From: Whalleya microplaca
Taxonomy: Eukaryota; Ascomycota; Sordariomycetes; Xylariales; Xylariaceae
Assembly: GCA_022497155.1 (NCBI GenBank)
Contig: MU385727.1
Span: forward strand, 620,001 to 684,000
Direction: 5' to 3'
Length of the DNA: 64,000 nucleotides
Shown here: positions 13,033 through 25,157 of the stretch, in pieces
Layout of the letters: every line of letters starts with the position of its first letter
Position numbering within the stretch: the first letter of the stretch is position 1
Position numbers and translations under genes: made by a program
Notes under the pieces: generated by a model
The model's database searches: none
Told to the model about the DNA's origin: nothing
The model's input: the letters and a program-made list of their open reading frames with translations, nothing else

Positions 13033-16000
13033 GGTGAAAGTGAGTTGCTCTCCAGATGAATATAGCGAGAATAAGTGCCGTCGGATTTCATATAATAAAG
13101 GTAAATTGCCTCGAGAGTCGATGATGTATTGAGGCCTGACACTGACTAAGTTTCCCCCCTTGTGGTTGAGCTTTTGAACTGATATATGTGATCTAGGGAG
13201 CTCCGGGACTACGGCATGACTGGCAATGTTCGAGCTTATATGTGTAAGGAGAGATGAGCTAAGAGAGGCGAGGTTAAATTACATCAAGCGCATACGTCAA
13301 GAACTGTACACCTCAGTCACCTTCTCCCCACACCGATACACGCGAAGGGAAGTTCTCTGGGTCAGGTTCTATTGCTCTGGACTCGATACAGCTACACTGC
13401 GAACTTGACCCACCCTCTATGAGCGACAGCGGTGCTGAGAGGGACTAGCAGTTATCTTCTCATCATTGCTCAGCAGTATGAGGTTGGTTAGCCGAGACTC
13501 CGCCAGGGTGCAGCGGCGTAGGTGACGCTGAAGGCAAGTTCACGTTCGGCACCGACGATCTAGAAGCGTACAGCCTTTTCGCCTACCCTCCTTTGGGCCG
13601 CATTAAACGGACTGGGGGCAGCGTATGGATCGACTCCGTACCATGGAACAGTCTGTGATTCAGTAACATAGGCTCGGGAATATCAGATGCATGTACTAGC
13701 CAACTGGTAAGTGTCGCACTAGTTGATGAATTTAGCATGTCTACGTCACGAACTAGGGGCCGAGCCAAACTGCGTGACTGGCGGTGCGGCGAAGTTCCTG
13801 CGTCTGCTAACATCAAGTATTGCAAGGTTCTTCCGATTTGACCTATACCTATTTCAGATCAAGGTAGAGGCATGCAGATCGATAGGTGAAGGTTCGAGTG
13901 CTTACTAACGGTTTCTATGTAGGTAGCAACCTCTTGTATTCCAGATGAGAAGAGCTAGTCTATGCTGCACTAAGGGTTCGGTCGGATCGACCTTCGCGGT
14001 AGTGATTCTAGGCCTATCGATAGAGGTGACTAGCCTTGGAAGTACTTAAGCGACAATATTCAGACATATTTAATAGTCATACTTCCGATGTATTCGATGA
14101 AGGGCGTTCTCAGTCTCTTCGCCCCCGCCGCCCCGTCCCTGCAGTTAGGTTCTATCAGAGGCAATATTACGATACAACACTCCCCACGAGGGTGATGAGT
14201 AAGTGGGATATCTAACCAGCCCCTGCTTTGGACAGCAACAGAGTTCGGGCAGCGTTACTTGCTTTGAAGAGCCAACATCAGCCCAGCACCGGCGCCGGAA
14301 ACCGCAGCGATACCCACAAGTGCCAGAACCGAACCACTTGCTTGGATCTTTCCACTTTTAGATTTGACTAGGAACGCGATTCACATCGAGGGTTCTATGA
14401 CTGGATGAGCAGGAGACTCTTTTGTGATGACTCTACCTTGACCGCGCTGGGATGTGTCATTGTGAGGCAAATAGATGCCACTGAACGACATATTGGAAGC
14501 CGGCCAGAACATTGCGCGAAGAGTGATTCCAACATAACCGGTCGTGCGGTACTGTATGCAGCACTGACAGGCTTCATGCCACCCTTGTGGGATACCCTGA
14601 GTATGATGAAACCGGCCAGACCCTGGAAGCCAACGAACGACAGAGTGTGAAGAAGGACATGGCCATTCTGTATCTAGAATGGAGATGTGCCGATAAGGGC
14701 AGACAAAACCAGAGGTAGCGGAAGACGCATTTTCCAAAGTGCGGTGAGAGGGAAAGTTTTAGCTCCAGGGGTTGGCAAAGCCTAGGTGCGTCGTGGTCCC
14801 TGCTTCACGAAGAAAAGCGAATAAAAGTGGCAGAGTAGCCGCTACACCTCCACAGTTCCACATATATTTCCAGAGTGCAGGACTAGGCCAATTTAGTTTC
14901 AACGGTTTTTGAATAGAACATACACTCATAGGTAACTACCTGCTTCTTTCTGCCTGGCAGTTCGCGACAAATGTCATCATGTCGATAACGTGCAGCGCCT
15001 AACTAGACGATCGACCAAATCAGACAGGGTGCAACGTAAGCCAAACTCTGAGATAGCTCGTTCTAAGAAGGTCGTTACGAGCAAAGACTACCGCCGCTAT
15101 CGCCTAAAAGGTGGCCTCAAAAGTGACATTGAGGACCATGACGACGACTCATATTGCAAAGACGCCGAGACCACTTATTAACTCGATACAGATAGATGAA
15201 AGGGTTGGAAATGCCATCACCGCTTCCTGTCAACAGCAAGCAAATCAAATCAAACTAGTGCAGATAAACTGACAGTCCCAGGGAGTAGATGAAGCTAGAG
15301 AAGCAGGATCGAGGCATACCCCCGATGCAACAGTAAACTTGAGGTCATCACAAAGGAGAATCGCCGTTTCGTTCTGCAGGACCCTGACTACTTAACTGTG
15401 TTTGGATTCTGATAGGCCTCACTTCCGTTCCCTCGGAACACCATATGTCTCCATATTGAGGTACCTAGTATTGTGCACAGATGTATGCATATGTGTCGTT
15501 CAGATTGGTGAAGTGCCGAGATACGTCAAGCCAGTTATACACCCGGTAAGTCCAAATCTAGCGCATACATGCCGGTCACGGTAACAAGTCCACCCATATT
15601 AATACCCTCACAATAGATCGGCTTCACCCACCTTGATCCACTATCAACCCCCCAGGTGAGGCATATGCGAACTTTCACGTGATTACATCTAGCGATTCGG
15701 GACCTGCGGTGTAGCTGTCTGATGGCGTAAACCAAGCAAGGTCGAACTCCGCCGCCATGGGACCGGAGCACGTATCCGCTTTCACCTTTCAGGGGTCCAG
15801 AGCTTGCTTTAACCAATTACGTAGAGTACAGGACAGGGATCAAAGAACCCTAGGTACCGGTGCCGGATACGACAACCGGCCCCACAATGAATCGTTCTGA
15901 TCAACAAGAATGGCACGGTGATGGAAACATAATGGTCTGTTTGTCGAACAGGCAGCCAGATTCGCGAACGAAGATATGGTGAAACCGCCCTCGAGATGGC

Positions 16001-16128
16001 AGCAAGCATATTCTCCAATCGTTCTATCCGTTTCGCTTTAGCGTACCCTACCGGTATATACATCTTCACCAACACCCCAACTTGATCCCTTGAGCGAGTA
16101 GTATCGAGTCTGCGGACCTTATAGCACA
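13033..16128. other. Divergent intergenic region between PKS and FMO
   Basis: This 3.1-kb stretch should contain the promoters of the divergently transcribed PKS and monooxygenase. I see no clear bidirectional regulator site. The middle (about 14240-14900) carries a broken minus-strand coding relic listed separately. No cluster transcription-factor gene is visible between the two genes. Confidence 0.4.
14240..14905 (-). pseudogene. Decayed coding relic, possibly a membrane protein
   Basis: On the minus strand, protein-like text appears in more than one frame. One frame is open for 118 codons at 14737-14381. Just past its stop, still on the minus strand, comes a hydrophobic Gly/Ala/Val/Leu segment (about 14345-14270) that would make a good membrane helix. 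A second frame at about 14700-14395 also gives hydrophobic stretches. Frames switch and stops intervene, so I read it as a broken gene rather than a working one. I cannot name the family. It could be a lost member of the PKS locus or an unrelated relic, and the coding nature itself is uncertain. Confidence 0.25.
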
Positions 16129-18102
16129 ATGGCAGTAGAACAAGTTGATGTGATCGTCGTTGGCACTGGTACAGATTTAAATTCCCGTAATGATATGTCG
16201 ACGACGCGCTAATCCTTGGTCTAGGCTGGAACGGTCTTATTGCCGCCAAAACATATCTCGAGTTCAAGCCAGAAGCCAACTTGGTCCTCCTCGAGGAACA
16301 GGCCTCTATTGGCGGTATCTGGAGCGCAGAGAAGATTTATCCCACTCTGTTTGCTCAAATCAAGCATGGCCAGTTCGAGTATTCCTTCTATCCAATGCGT
16401 AAGGAGGGCATCAGTCGGGACGGTTATATATCCGGCGAGACGATACACACGTATCTCAACGACTTCGCACGAGATTTTGGCCTTGTGGAGAGGACGCGTC
16501 TGCACAACAAGGTTGTCAAGGTTGATCGGCTTCCTGGAAATGGCTGGAGACTGGAGATAGCAGACAAGCCTTCGATCGAGTGCGCGAAGCTGATCTATGC
16601 CACCGGCGCCACTTCGCACCCGGTCATTCCCTCCTGGCCCACATCCAACTTCAACACGCCGACAATCCATTCGTCGGATATTGGTGTGCATCTTGGCGAT
16701 ATCGATAATATCCAAAGGGCGACGGTCGTTGGAGCAGCGAAGTCCGCCTACGACACGGTGTTCTTCCTCCTGAACTCTGGGAAGCAGGTCAACTGGATCA
16801 TCCGAGAAGATGGTACTGGACCCCTAGCCATTGTACCGCCTACGATGTTCGGTTTCAATACGATGGAAATCGTCGCCACCAGGATGATTACCCTGTTTGG
16901 CTCGAGTATCATGAACACGGAGGGCCTCGGCTACAAATTCTTCCAGAAGACACGTTTAGGGCGGTCCATTAGCAGGACCGTCTGGAAAGGAATTACGAAA
17001 ATTTCTGAGGCGCACGCTGGGTATTCTAAATCACCCAACGCGCAGAAGCTAAGACCTCTACCACATGGGAGTGGGTATGTGCAAATATGTTTCCGCTCGC
17101 TCATCTGGTTAACTCGGCATACTTCTGATACTGACGATAACTAAGTGTCTTTTGGGCAAATGCAGGTTTAGGAGCTGCCAGCGTTCCGGACTTTTGGAAA
17201 GTCTTCCACGCTGGAGACTGCACTGTCCATAGGACCGAGATTGCATCACTGAGCGATGAAAACATCGTGACTTTAAAGAATGGCGCCAGTTTCGAAACAG
17301 ACTACTTAATCCTTTGCACAGGTTTTGACAAATCTTACCAGCCCTTCAGCGAAGAGCTGCAGCAAGCTTGTGGTCTGACACCCGACCCTCTCGAGGCAGA
17401 TAAGTGGACGAAGCTGGAAGCGCAAGCCGAGAGCAGAGTTGACGAGCTGCTGCCTGCTATCGCGAAGTCGCCTCTTCCTGTCCGTGATGATCTAGCCCGT
17501 GACCAGACTTCTGCCAGCGGACAGAAGCTCTTGCACGGCCCAAGCCGACACTACAGACGGCTGGTGGCGCCGTCCCTTGTCGCCCAAGGAGATCGATCAA
17601 TCTACTTCCCCGGCTTTATCCACACGATCTACACTCCGCTGGTCTCTGAAGCCCAGGCCCTCTGGGGCGTCACCTTCCTTCTTGGACTGCACGACGTCCC
17701 CTCTCAGGAAGTGATGGAGAAGGAGGTGGCCGAGTGGAATGTCTGGACGAGGAAGAGGTACCTCGCCCAGGGGCGAAAGCACGCATACGCCATCTACGAC
17801 TTCCTTTCTGTGAGTATCCTCCGGGTTCTTGTTTTTCCCCAGTCTTTACTGTGGCCGTGGAATTGCCCCGGTACTACGGTCTGCTATGCATATCTATGGG
17901 GAAGCTAATGCACTCACTAAAATAGTACGTCGACATGCTGATCAGGGACCTTGGGATAAGTATGAAGCGAAAGCGCAATCCACTCGCTGATTTGTTTCTC
18001 CCGACGTACCCCAGGCACTACCGGGGTCTAGTCGATGAATTTCGGTGCGCCCACGCCAAGAAACAGGCTCAAAAGACCCAGGCGGTGAAGGTGGCGGGAT
18101 AA
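16129..18102 (+). CDS. Flavin-containing monooxygenase (FMO-like)
   Basis: FAD- and NADPH-dependent oxygenase, likely a tailoring enzyme for the neighbouring polyketide. Four exons, 16129-16168, 16225-17074, 17146-17809 and 17926-18102, with introns of 56, 71 and 116 bp, give 576 aa. The FAD-binding GTGWNG is split by the first intron and follows VIVV at the N terminus. EEQASIGGIW is the usual second FAD contact. YATGATSHP resembles the FMO ATG signature, VVGAAKSAYD is the NADPH-binding loop with the third Gly replaced by Ala, and LCTGF lies near residue 400. For the second intron I chose the acceptor at 17145, because it restores VFWANAGLG in the right frame; the AG at 17165 does not. A basic C-terminal end (KKQAQKTQ) closes the protein. 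It points away from the PKS 3.1 kb upstream. Co-clustering suggests hydroxylation, epoxidation or Baeyer-Villiger chemistry, but the substrate is unknown. Confidence 0.88.
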
Positions 18103-18821
18103 CGCATATACACATGACCGGGCGAATGGTTACGAAAACCGACAGCACACCACGGGTCCCCAGTTGAAGGACGGCGACCTCGCGTAAGAGAATGCCAGCC
18201 TTGTGCTTCAGCTCTTCAGCAACTATTTCGTCAAATGTTCCGTCAACGGTCTTGGGCAAGGGCCTGATTTAGGTTGACTAGAGCGCGGTGTACCGGCTAT
18301 GTATCGGTGTAGAATATAATGAGACCCAGATTGAGCAAACAGACGATATTCAGAATTAATTCACCTAAATAGACATCTTAGCCTTTGTTGTGCCTTCGCT
18401 GTTCCTGTTTCGTGGGGTTTCTTCATGATGGTGCCTGGCAGTTGAACATCCTGATGGAAATTATCACAGGACCCCCGGTAATAAGTCAATGTCTAATTAT
18501 CCTCTTATCTCCGAGAAACATGACAGGTCTCTCTTCCCGACCAAAGCGTCGAGATCTGCCAAGGTTAGCTTCTTCTACATACAAGGTATGTAGTATCTGA
18601 GGAAATCATATGTACACCCCACTGCTAAAACAGAGGATAAGGGTATAAACAACGATATTTCTAAAGTAGTAGAAACATAGATGAGCCATGGTTATCATAG
18701 ATTACAAACTACTATCCTGTTAGAGTAGAAAGCTATCCCCGAGGCTCCAAAATTACTGCGGAGGGGCTTTTAACAACTCCACAACACAAAGTCCTCGGAC
18801 CCAATGCTTATTTTAAGAATG

Positions 18822-18955
18822 TAGCTGTGTGGCTGATAAAGCGAGTTAGGTTCGATTCCTAACAGCGTTGAAACGTTATTGGTATTCGCTCTATTAGCTC
18901 ATTTGGTAACGTTGTTAGGAATCGAACCTAACTCGCTCTATCAGCCACACAGCTA
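18822..18955. repeat. tRNA-related inverted repeat (SINE-like)
   Basis: Two arms of about 45-50 bp face each other (18822-18877 and 18906-18955). Each contains a tRNA-type B box inside a perfect T-arm stem (GTTAGGTTCGATTCCTAAC, 18845-18863, and its complement at 18913-18931). Each is preceded by an A-box-like TAGCTGTGTGGCTGATA. The loop region contains a further A-box-like TAGCTCATTTGG (18895-18906). There is no anticodon arm, so this is not a tRNA gene. Related copies lie at 34630-34680 and 49335-49415. The arrangement suggests a tRNA-derived SINE or other Pol III retroposon present as a head-to-head pair. Confidence 0.6.
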
Positions 18956-20489
18956 ATGTGTTAAACCTTTTGAAGTATGTTAGAAGTATGTACATACTGT
19001 ACATAGCATGTTTTGGTACTGTTTTCAGCCCCGGTATGTACTAAGTATACTCAGCGCACAGACAATATAGTCAGTGCCATTGGATATAACCCTTGTATGT
19101 ACGCTTAAAGCCCTAGTTCTGGAGTTTCGGAGGATACCGCCATTTGTTTGATGTGCTAAGCAATGGTTTTACAGGGCTTCCTCTTAGATAGTATGTAATT
19201 TTCAACGCTCATCCGAATTTAGCAAAGCTCACCATGAGTGCGAGACAGGGGTATAATCTGCATACGCGTGTAGTACTATGTATGTATCTGCCGCAGGAGA
19301 GTCTTCTGGTAGCGAGTCTATGTTCCTAGTCAGATGACAAAGGCATCTCCTTTTGGAGCTCTCGCTTGAGCACAGTGAGCATCGTTAGCCAAGTGTGTAC
19401 TGAGAATACTAGCATAAAAGTGGCTTAGTTCAAAGCAGCTATAAAACGGAATCATCAACCTACCCTTGGGCACTAGTCAGTTGTGCACTGACTTCCCAGT
19501 TCCAGCAGTAGTACTACGTAGTAATAACCTTAAATGGAAATGAGTTCATGGGTAAGGCAACGGGTATTTGTGGGTATAGACTAAGCACCGTGCTTCTTGT
19601 ATCACGGCACTGTATCGGGACCGTTCGTCTCGCACCTCTGGGTTGACATTATATTACTTTTTTCCTCATCCATGGTATCGGCTTCGAAGGACCCTGTGTG
19701 CTGGTATACTGATATCAACGGCCTGTGGGGCGTCACCTGTTATGTGTGTCCTTTACGCAGATCTTGCCTTTTTTCCTACCCGTCCAAGTTCACCGTAGCA
19801 TAAACCATCTCCGCCATTCTAGGATTTCTCTTGCAAGCACCAGAGTTCTAGCCCTTGGACAAGAACACGAATATGACAAGTGAATGAAATGAATCGTGAG
19901 ATGGTCTATCCTAGGTGTGATTCTAAGTGGGAAGTTGTTTCTAGTGCGTCTGGTGTACATACTTAGTCACCTTTCAGGCCCACATTGATAGAGAAAGTCG
20001 AAGACTATTGATTACCGATGCCATTGTGCCGGCAAATTCGGCCTGAGACCCATGGACACCTTTCTCTCAACTGCAATCAGTAAGTAATAAATATGTACTG
20101 GGTATGCAGTTCGTGGTGTTCCTTACCGCGGTGAGCTGTGGCTGGCCTGTCTCCAATACCTATCTCCCTTCTTGACCCTAGTCAGCATCCAGCTTAGTGT
20201 TTCTCATTTTTTACTAAGCATTTTCCGTTGACAATGTCGTATTCGACATACAGTTAGTGTCGCTTGATAACATGATTTCTAGAATGTAGATCTACCGATG
20301 CAGAATCCTGTTCGAGTATTTTATATTTTAGTGCTATGGCTCAGGATTGCAAGAACGAATACACGAACTGTTTATCAGGGAAGAGCGCCATCAGAATTGA
20401 AAAATAGACCAGTCTGAAATGATACGATATTTATGCAGCGAGAATTATACATAGAAGCGAGGCATCTTCATATATACACTGCACGGAAA

Positions 20490-20518
20490 AGGGCTTGCCA
20501 GGGCTTGCCAGGGCTAGC
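20490..20518 (+). repeat. Short tandem repeat
   Basis: Nearly three direct copies of a roughly 10-11-bp unit built on GGGCTTGCCA, the last one altered to GGGCTAGCCA. No gene context. It is probably a replication-slippage product. Confidence 0.5.
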
Positions 20519-20831
20519 CATCCTATACATTTCCAGGCTCTAGGCAGAATTTCATCCCTCATGAGGCCTCCTAATGCCCCGTGGCACTGGCTTCTCATCA
20601 CGACCGTCCTGTTGAGTCTTAAAGCTTAGATGTCTATATATTTGGCCGGCTTTGAAAATAGATTCGCTGCTGGCTATCTCAAGGTGTTCCTGATGAACAG
20701 AGAATACTATTTTCACACCCCAATATCTCTAACGTTAACTGTGAGGCTTCGTGCTGTGAGTTTACCGCAATGCCTCTAACCTTTCTTTGTAGGGCTGAAT
20801 CAACTCCACCTTGACCTTCCTTGGAGATGGA

Positions 20832-21165
20832 TCATATGTCTGGCATATATAGTATATTGGGACGTGCATTAAATGCACGGTAATATGCTACACAGACTTT
20901 CATCTCTAAGATCTCTTGTGGAGTTGGGTTGATCACAGCGCTAGGTAATTCTCCGCCTTTCTTAGACGAATCCATTAGCGAGAGCGAGTCTGAGGAATTC
21001 GCCGTCAATAGCGGGACCAGCACATCATCTTGAACAAGTCCCATGGTTGTCCTAACGGCAAGGTACATATGTAGCGACGGACGATTTAGTTACCTTATTC
21101 TCTGTGGACTCATACGTACGCAGTAGTGGCGGGACCATCATGCCAGCAATGGTTGGTAACTTAGG
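20832..21165 (-). pseudogene. Possible gene fragment, family unknown
   Basis: A minus-strand frame at 21068-20832 is protein-like over 78 codons (acidic, Leu-rich, no low complexity). About 40 bp upstream a different frame reads as a second protein-like piece of about 22 residues (21165-21095). The two frames do not join through the obvious GT-AG pair in phase, so if this is a gene remnant it carries a frameshift. I cannot assign a family. Confidence 0.25.
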
Positions 21166-23903
21166 TATGTGTTAAAATGACATGGCTTGCCCAATTAATT
21201 TCGGAGGCGAAGCCCAATAATCGGAAAATATGAGCTTTACACACTCCACTCAATTCACAATCTACAATACAGAATGTGAATGTCGAAGTTGACTGTCCCA
21301 GTCAAAAGAACCTCCATACCAAAAGTATTTGCTAAAGCGCAGTGTAAAGGCCATAGTAATCCGGTTAGAATGTATTAGGAAGAGAGCTAGTAGACTACAG
21401 CGGTCAATCTCCACGCCATGTCAAGAGCAAGTGGTCGAAGATGAAGACTTTCCGAGAACAATTGGGTTGTAAGGGTTTGTAAGACAAGTGACTAGAATAA
21501 GGTAGATAAAACCTTATCCATACTGGTATTAAAGTACCCGAGATACTATATAGGTGGGATCATATGCCGAACAATGTCCAGAGAACAGAGTCATTCTGCA
21601 TTTGCATAGTATAGTGCTTCTGCACTGTTACAATACTCCATTACTTATGATGCTGCCCGAAGCTTGTCTAAGCTCTGCCAATACTAGCGGTCTAGACCCT
21701 GGGAGCTAGCCACCACGAACTACTTCTTGCATGCCTAGACGTCAACAATCAAGCAATGCCTTGAATTGCCTTTTCGCCTTAACCAAGAGTAGCGTAGACC
21801 AACATCGTTACACAAGATATAGTATGAATTTAAGTGAAGATCGATACTACATACCTGTTGAACTGGGAGAGCATGGAGTAGTTATTCTGGAGCTTGCTGT
21901 TTACATTCAATGAGATTACTGACTAATACATATGGCTAAGACGTGGAAAGTGTGCTTTACATCCGTGCCAATAAGCTGTTCACGTACCTGAACCGTTTCT
22001 GTCGCGCAAGCGAGCCGGCCGATCTCCGAAGGTCATAGGCATTACGTGTATGTTCACTTGGGTATCCTGAGCGGGTGGGTACACTATCGGTTATCCATAC
22101 TTACCTACTCCACCCCCAAGCTTGCACGATGTACGTCCCCAGACAATATCTAGTTGATTTAGTCTCCTACTATGGAATTTTCCGGTCAATTTAAACGCCG
22201 CATTATGACATTGCCGTTTGGAGCTATGAGCGCTCTATTCGTCTTTTTGACCATTGTACCAGCGACTACTTAATAAGAATCGTGTAAGCTCAGATGTCGG
22301 GAACCACTGCCTGCAACATATATCCCGTGCAACTGCCCTATTATTGAAGGCATCCCACACCTTGTAGATGCCAATACGCTTCTCATGCATGAATGCGTTG
22401 TCCCTCCGTAGACAAATTAGCGGCTGTGGATATTCACGCCGTGAAATAGCCGACATGCAAGACCGTTAACTCGGTGAGTTAAAGTCCTCAATTTGAACTG
22501 GTACCCCCACAGACCGAACGACAATCGGTACTAGTACCACACCGGCTCGTTTCACGATGATATTATACCGCGAGACGTTAGCATGTTCAGCTAGCTCAAC
22601 AAGTTGGTCTTAATGATCCGCAAGCTATGCTAAGAAGGCTCAGAATACGGACTATATGACTAGTGAAAGTGGGCAGCGCTTTGTTCTTATTAGCTGGGCT
22701 AAGAATGGTATATCTTGCCTCGAATGACTCTAGAGGAGTAACATTGAATAGCCACGGTAGATCAACATAAACGATTCGGCAAGTTGAAGGGTGAGTGTCT
22801 AAGCTGGTAATTTGACGATATTGTTCAGCGTTGAAGTGATATCTCTTTGGCATTACACAATTAATAGGGTGACATATCAGCCAACTTCAGCCTTGCAAAT
22901 TGATTTTCATATAGTGTTTATCATGTAGATGTCGACTAATGTAGCGTCCTCATTGGGGTTACTAGCTACTTAGCAATAGATTTAACTAGTTAAGTCCAGT
23001 GCGGGAGTAGCCTGCGACCAGCAAGTTCATATAACCATACTAGGATGCTGTTCCCGGCAACGTACTACTCTAAACAAGGATAATATTGTTATCTCTTCCC
23101 CCGAGTACAGCCTCAAGTAGGGACGACCGACACTTCATATGCCATGAAAATAAGCATACTGGAATCAAATATAGGCACATGCGCTCTATCTTCTAATCGT
23201 ACCACTCGATATCATCAGCGTAGAGCGCAAATAAGCATTAGAAAGATGACAAGTTGTCCGTGCTGTTGTTGAACTTGTATTTAGAATGAATTATAGAGTA
23301 CTATTCGTTTATGTAAGCTTGGGCTATGAACGGAGTATACCGTGATTTGAAGATCATAAGAGCTTGTAAAATGGAGAGGACCAAAAAGGGGCCAGGCCTA
23401 TGCCATGAGCACCATGTCTTGGGTGCATTATATAGCTTTTCACTATTTAACATTGCTTCAGATGGAAATTACAAGACTGTAATGCATATATGCATACACG
23501 ATTGATAGAGTTGTAGGAAGAAAAGAGAAGAAAGAAGCATGAGTAGGGCTTAGCCTTAGGTTGAAGGAAGATTAGAGGGCTAGCATTGCTAACGTTAGAT
23601 GTAGTCTGGCCTGCTGTTATGGTCCTATAAATCTATTTTATATCCCTTTTCGATAATAAGCATCGCACTCCAGACCTTTTTTCCTACGTAATAGATTACC
23701 TTCAACGGATGACTTCTTTATCGACATAACAAATGCTGCTATTTACTATAAGACAATCCTACAGCAACATCGTAATACTAGGCCAAAGTAAAGAGACACT
23801 GTCGAATCACTTATTAGGCTGGCACAGGGCATCGAAAGAAAAACCGAAGTCTGAGAGGTGCTCTCTGTGAGAGAGGTTCTTCGTGCCACCAGTCAAGTAT
23901 CTT

Positions 23904-24426
23904 TTAGCGTGCACAGGTGCCCCTGCTGCTTACTCCCCTAGCTATGCATGTAGGGTAGAAATTGACAGAGCTTTTTAATATAACCCCAGGACTGCAGTAG
24001 TCATCAGCAGCCGGGCCCCTGTGAGCAGCCATGATACTAATCTCGATCCGCCTGGTCACAGCAGTTAGCTTGTGATCGTTAGACATGGTGTTCTGGACTA
24101 TTAATAGCATGCGTCTATGGTGATCAAGCATATGCAAGTTAAGGTATTCCCGGGCTCCCAAGGCAGTCAGGAATCCCAGTGAATGAGATAATGGATAGAA
24201 TACGATGGAAGAAAGCTAGAATTCCCCGCGGAATGTAATATGGCACGCATAAAGGATCATACAATAAACTTGAACTTTGAGACAATCCATATATTCCTCG
24301 TGAATCTAGCCTAATCTGCTGCACTGCTGCGTAAAAGGCCATCCAGCCACACAATATGGGGTTTCCATTAAGCTCACCCTCCTTCTTCCACTGACTGGCG
24401 TCGACAGCCTCCTCTTTTGATATCAT
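23904..24426 (-). pseudogene. Possible relic of a large fungal DUF-type protein
   Basis: Two overlapping minus-strand frames (24426-24139 and 24161-23904) read like protein. The first contains NPILCGWMAFY. That resembles the NP-x-LCG-type motif I associate with fungal DUF6604-domain proteins, and a Leu/Tyr pattern of similar spacing follows it. No intact gene surrounds them and the frames change, so at best this is a decayed copy. The family link is a resemblance from memory and weak. Confidence 0.22.
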
Positions 24427-25157
24427 ATGTGAGCCTTACATAGTTGATATCCTGGAGACCTCATAAATATTGATCCAAAAGATAGAAAATAGACGGCATC
24501 TCTGAAATTAGCGGGAGAATGAGGACTAATGTTAGACATCTAACACTTTCAGGGCCATGTTACAGTCAATAAACAAGTATCATGTCGGGTGAATCTTGAT
24601 AAACTCAAATCTCCAAGCGGTATGAATTTCGACTCATACATTCTTGCTGGTGGTTACCTAACAGTGTAGTACCTAGCTGAGAAGTGGTATTGGAGGACAA
24701 GGAATAGCATGTATATTTCTGATGCACGGAGCCCGAGAATAGACCTAGATATTTAAAGGGTACGGAGTAGTTGGGGTTGCAAGGTGTGAGGTGGGTGGGA
24801 TTGTCGTCTATACTACAATCAGGGGATCCTCGTATACATACAATGGGAATGTAATAACCACCAATACTATACTCGAGCATTTAATTAGAGACCGATGGAT
24901 TGATTGAGAAAGGGGTCACGAGAACTCAAAGTAATGATCACGATGCAGGGCGAGGCCAATTCAGTGTTTCCAACGACATATAATTTTTGTATCAGCAATA
25001 TTTACAGGAGAACCAGCACCCAAGAAACCTAAGCATCAAAAAAGACATGTCGCGGAGTCTATGCAGTCATCGTTCCTATCCCCCGCTCCATCCATCCAAG
25101 TTCAAGTTCAAGTTCTGTGTGCTCTCGTTTAGATCGGCACCCGTAGGGAGTTCCTAT

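Larger units (their letters stand above)
18103..25157. other. 7-kb gene-poor region
   Basis: No intact gene is visible. Open frames are short and mostly without protein character. It holds the tRNA-like inverted repeat (18822-18955), a short tandem repeat (20490-20518), and two minus-strand patches that read like pieces of decayed genes (about 20832-21165 and 23904-24426). This looks like an old repeat-rich or degraded segment between the secondary-metabolite locus and the next gene. Confidence 0.5.

Noticed and set aside
17161..17165. Acceptor at 17165 for FMO intron 2
   Set aside because: It puts the downstream exon out of frame. The AG at 17145 keeps frame and restores VFWANAGLG.
18845..18931. 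tRNA gene
   Set aside because: T-arm and A-box-like motifs are present, but no anticodon arm or acceptor stem can be formed, and the unit is inverted and repeated elsewhere.
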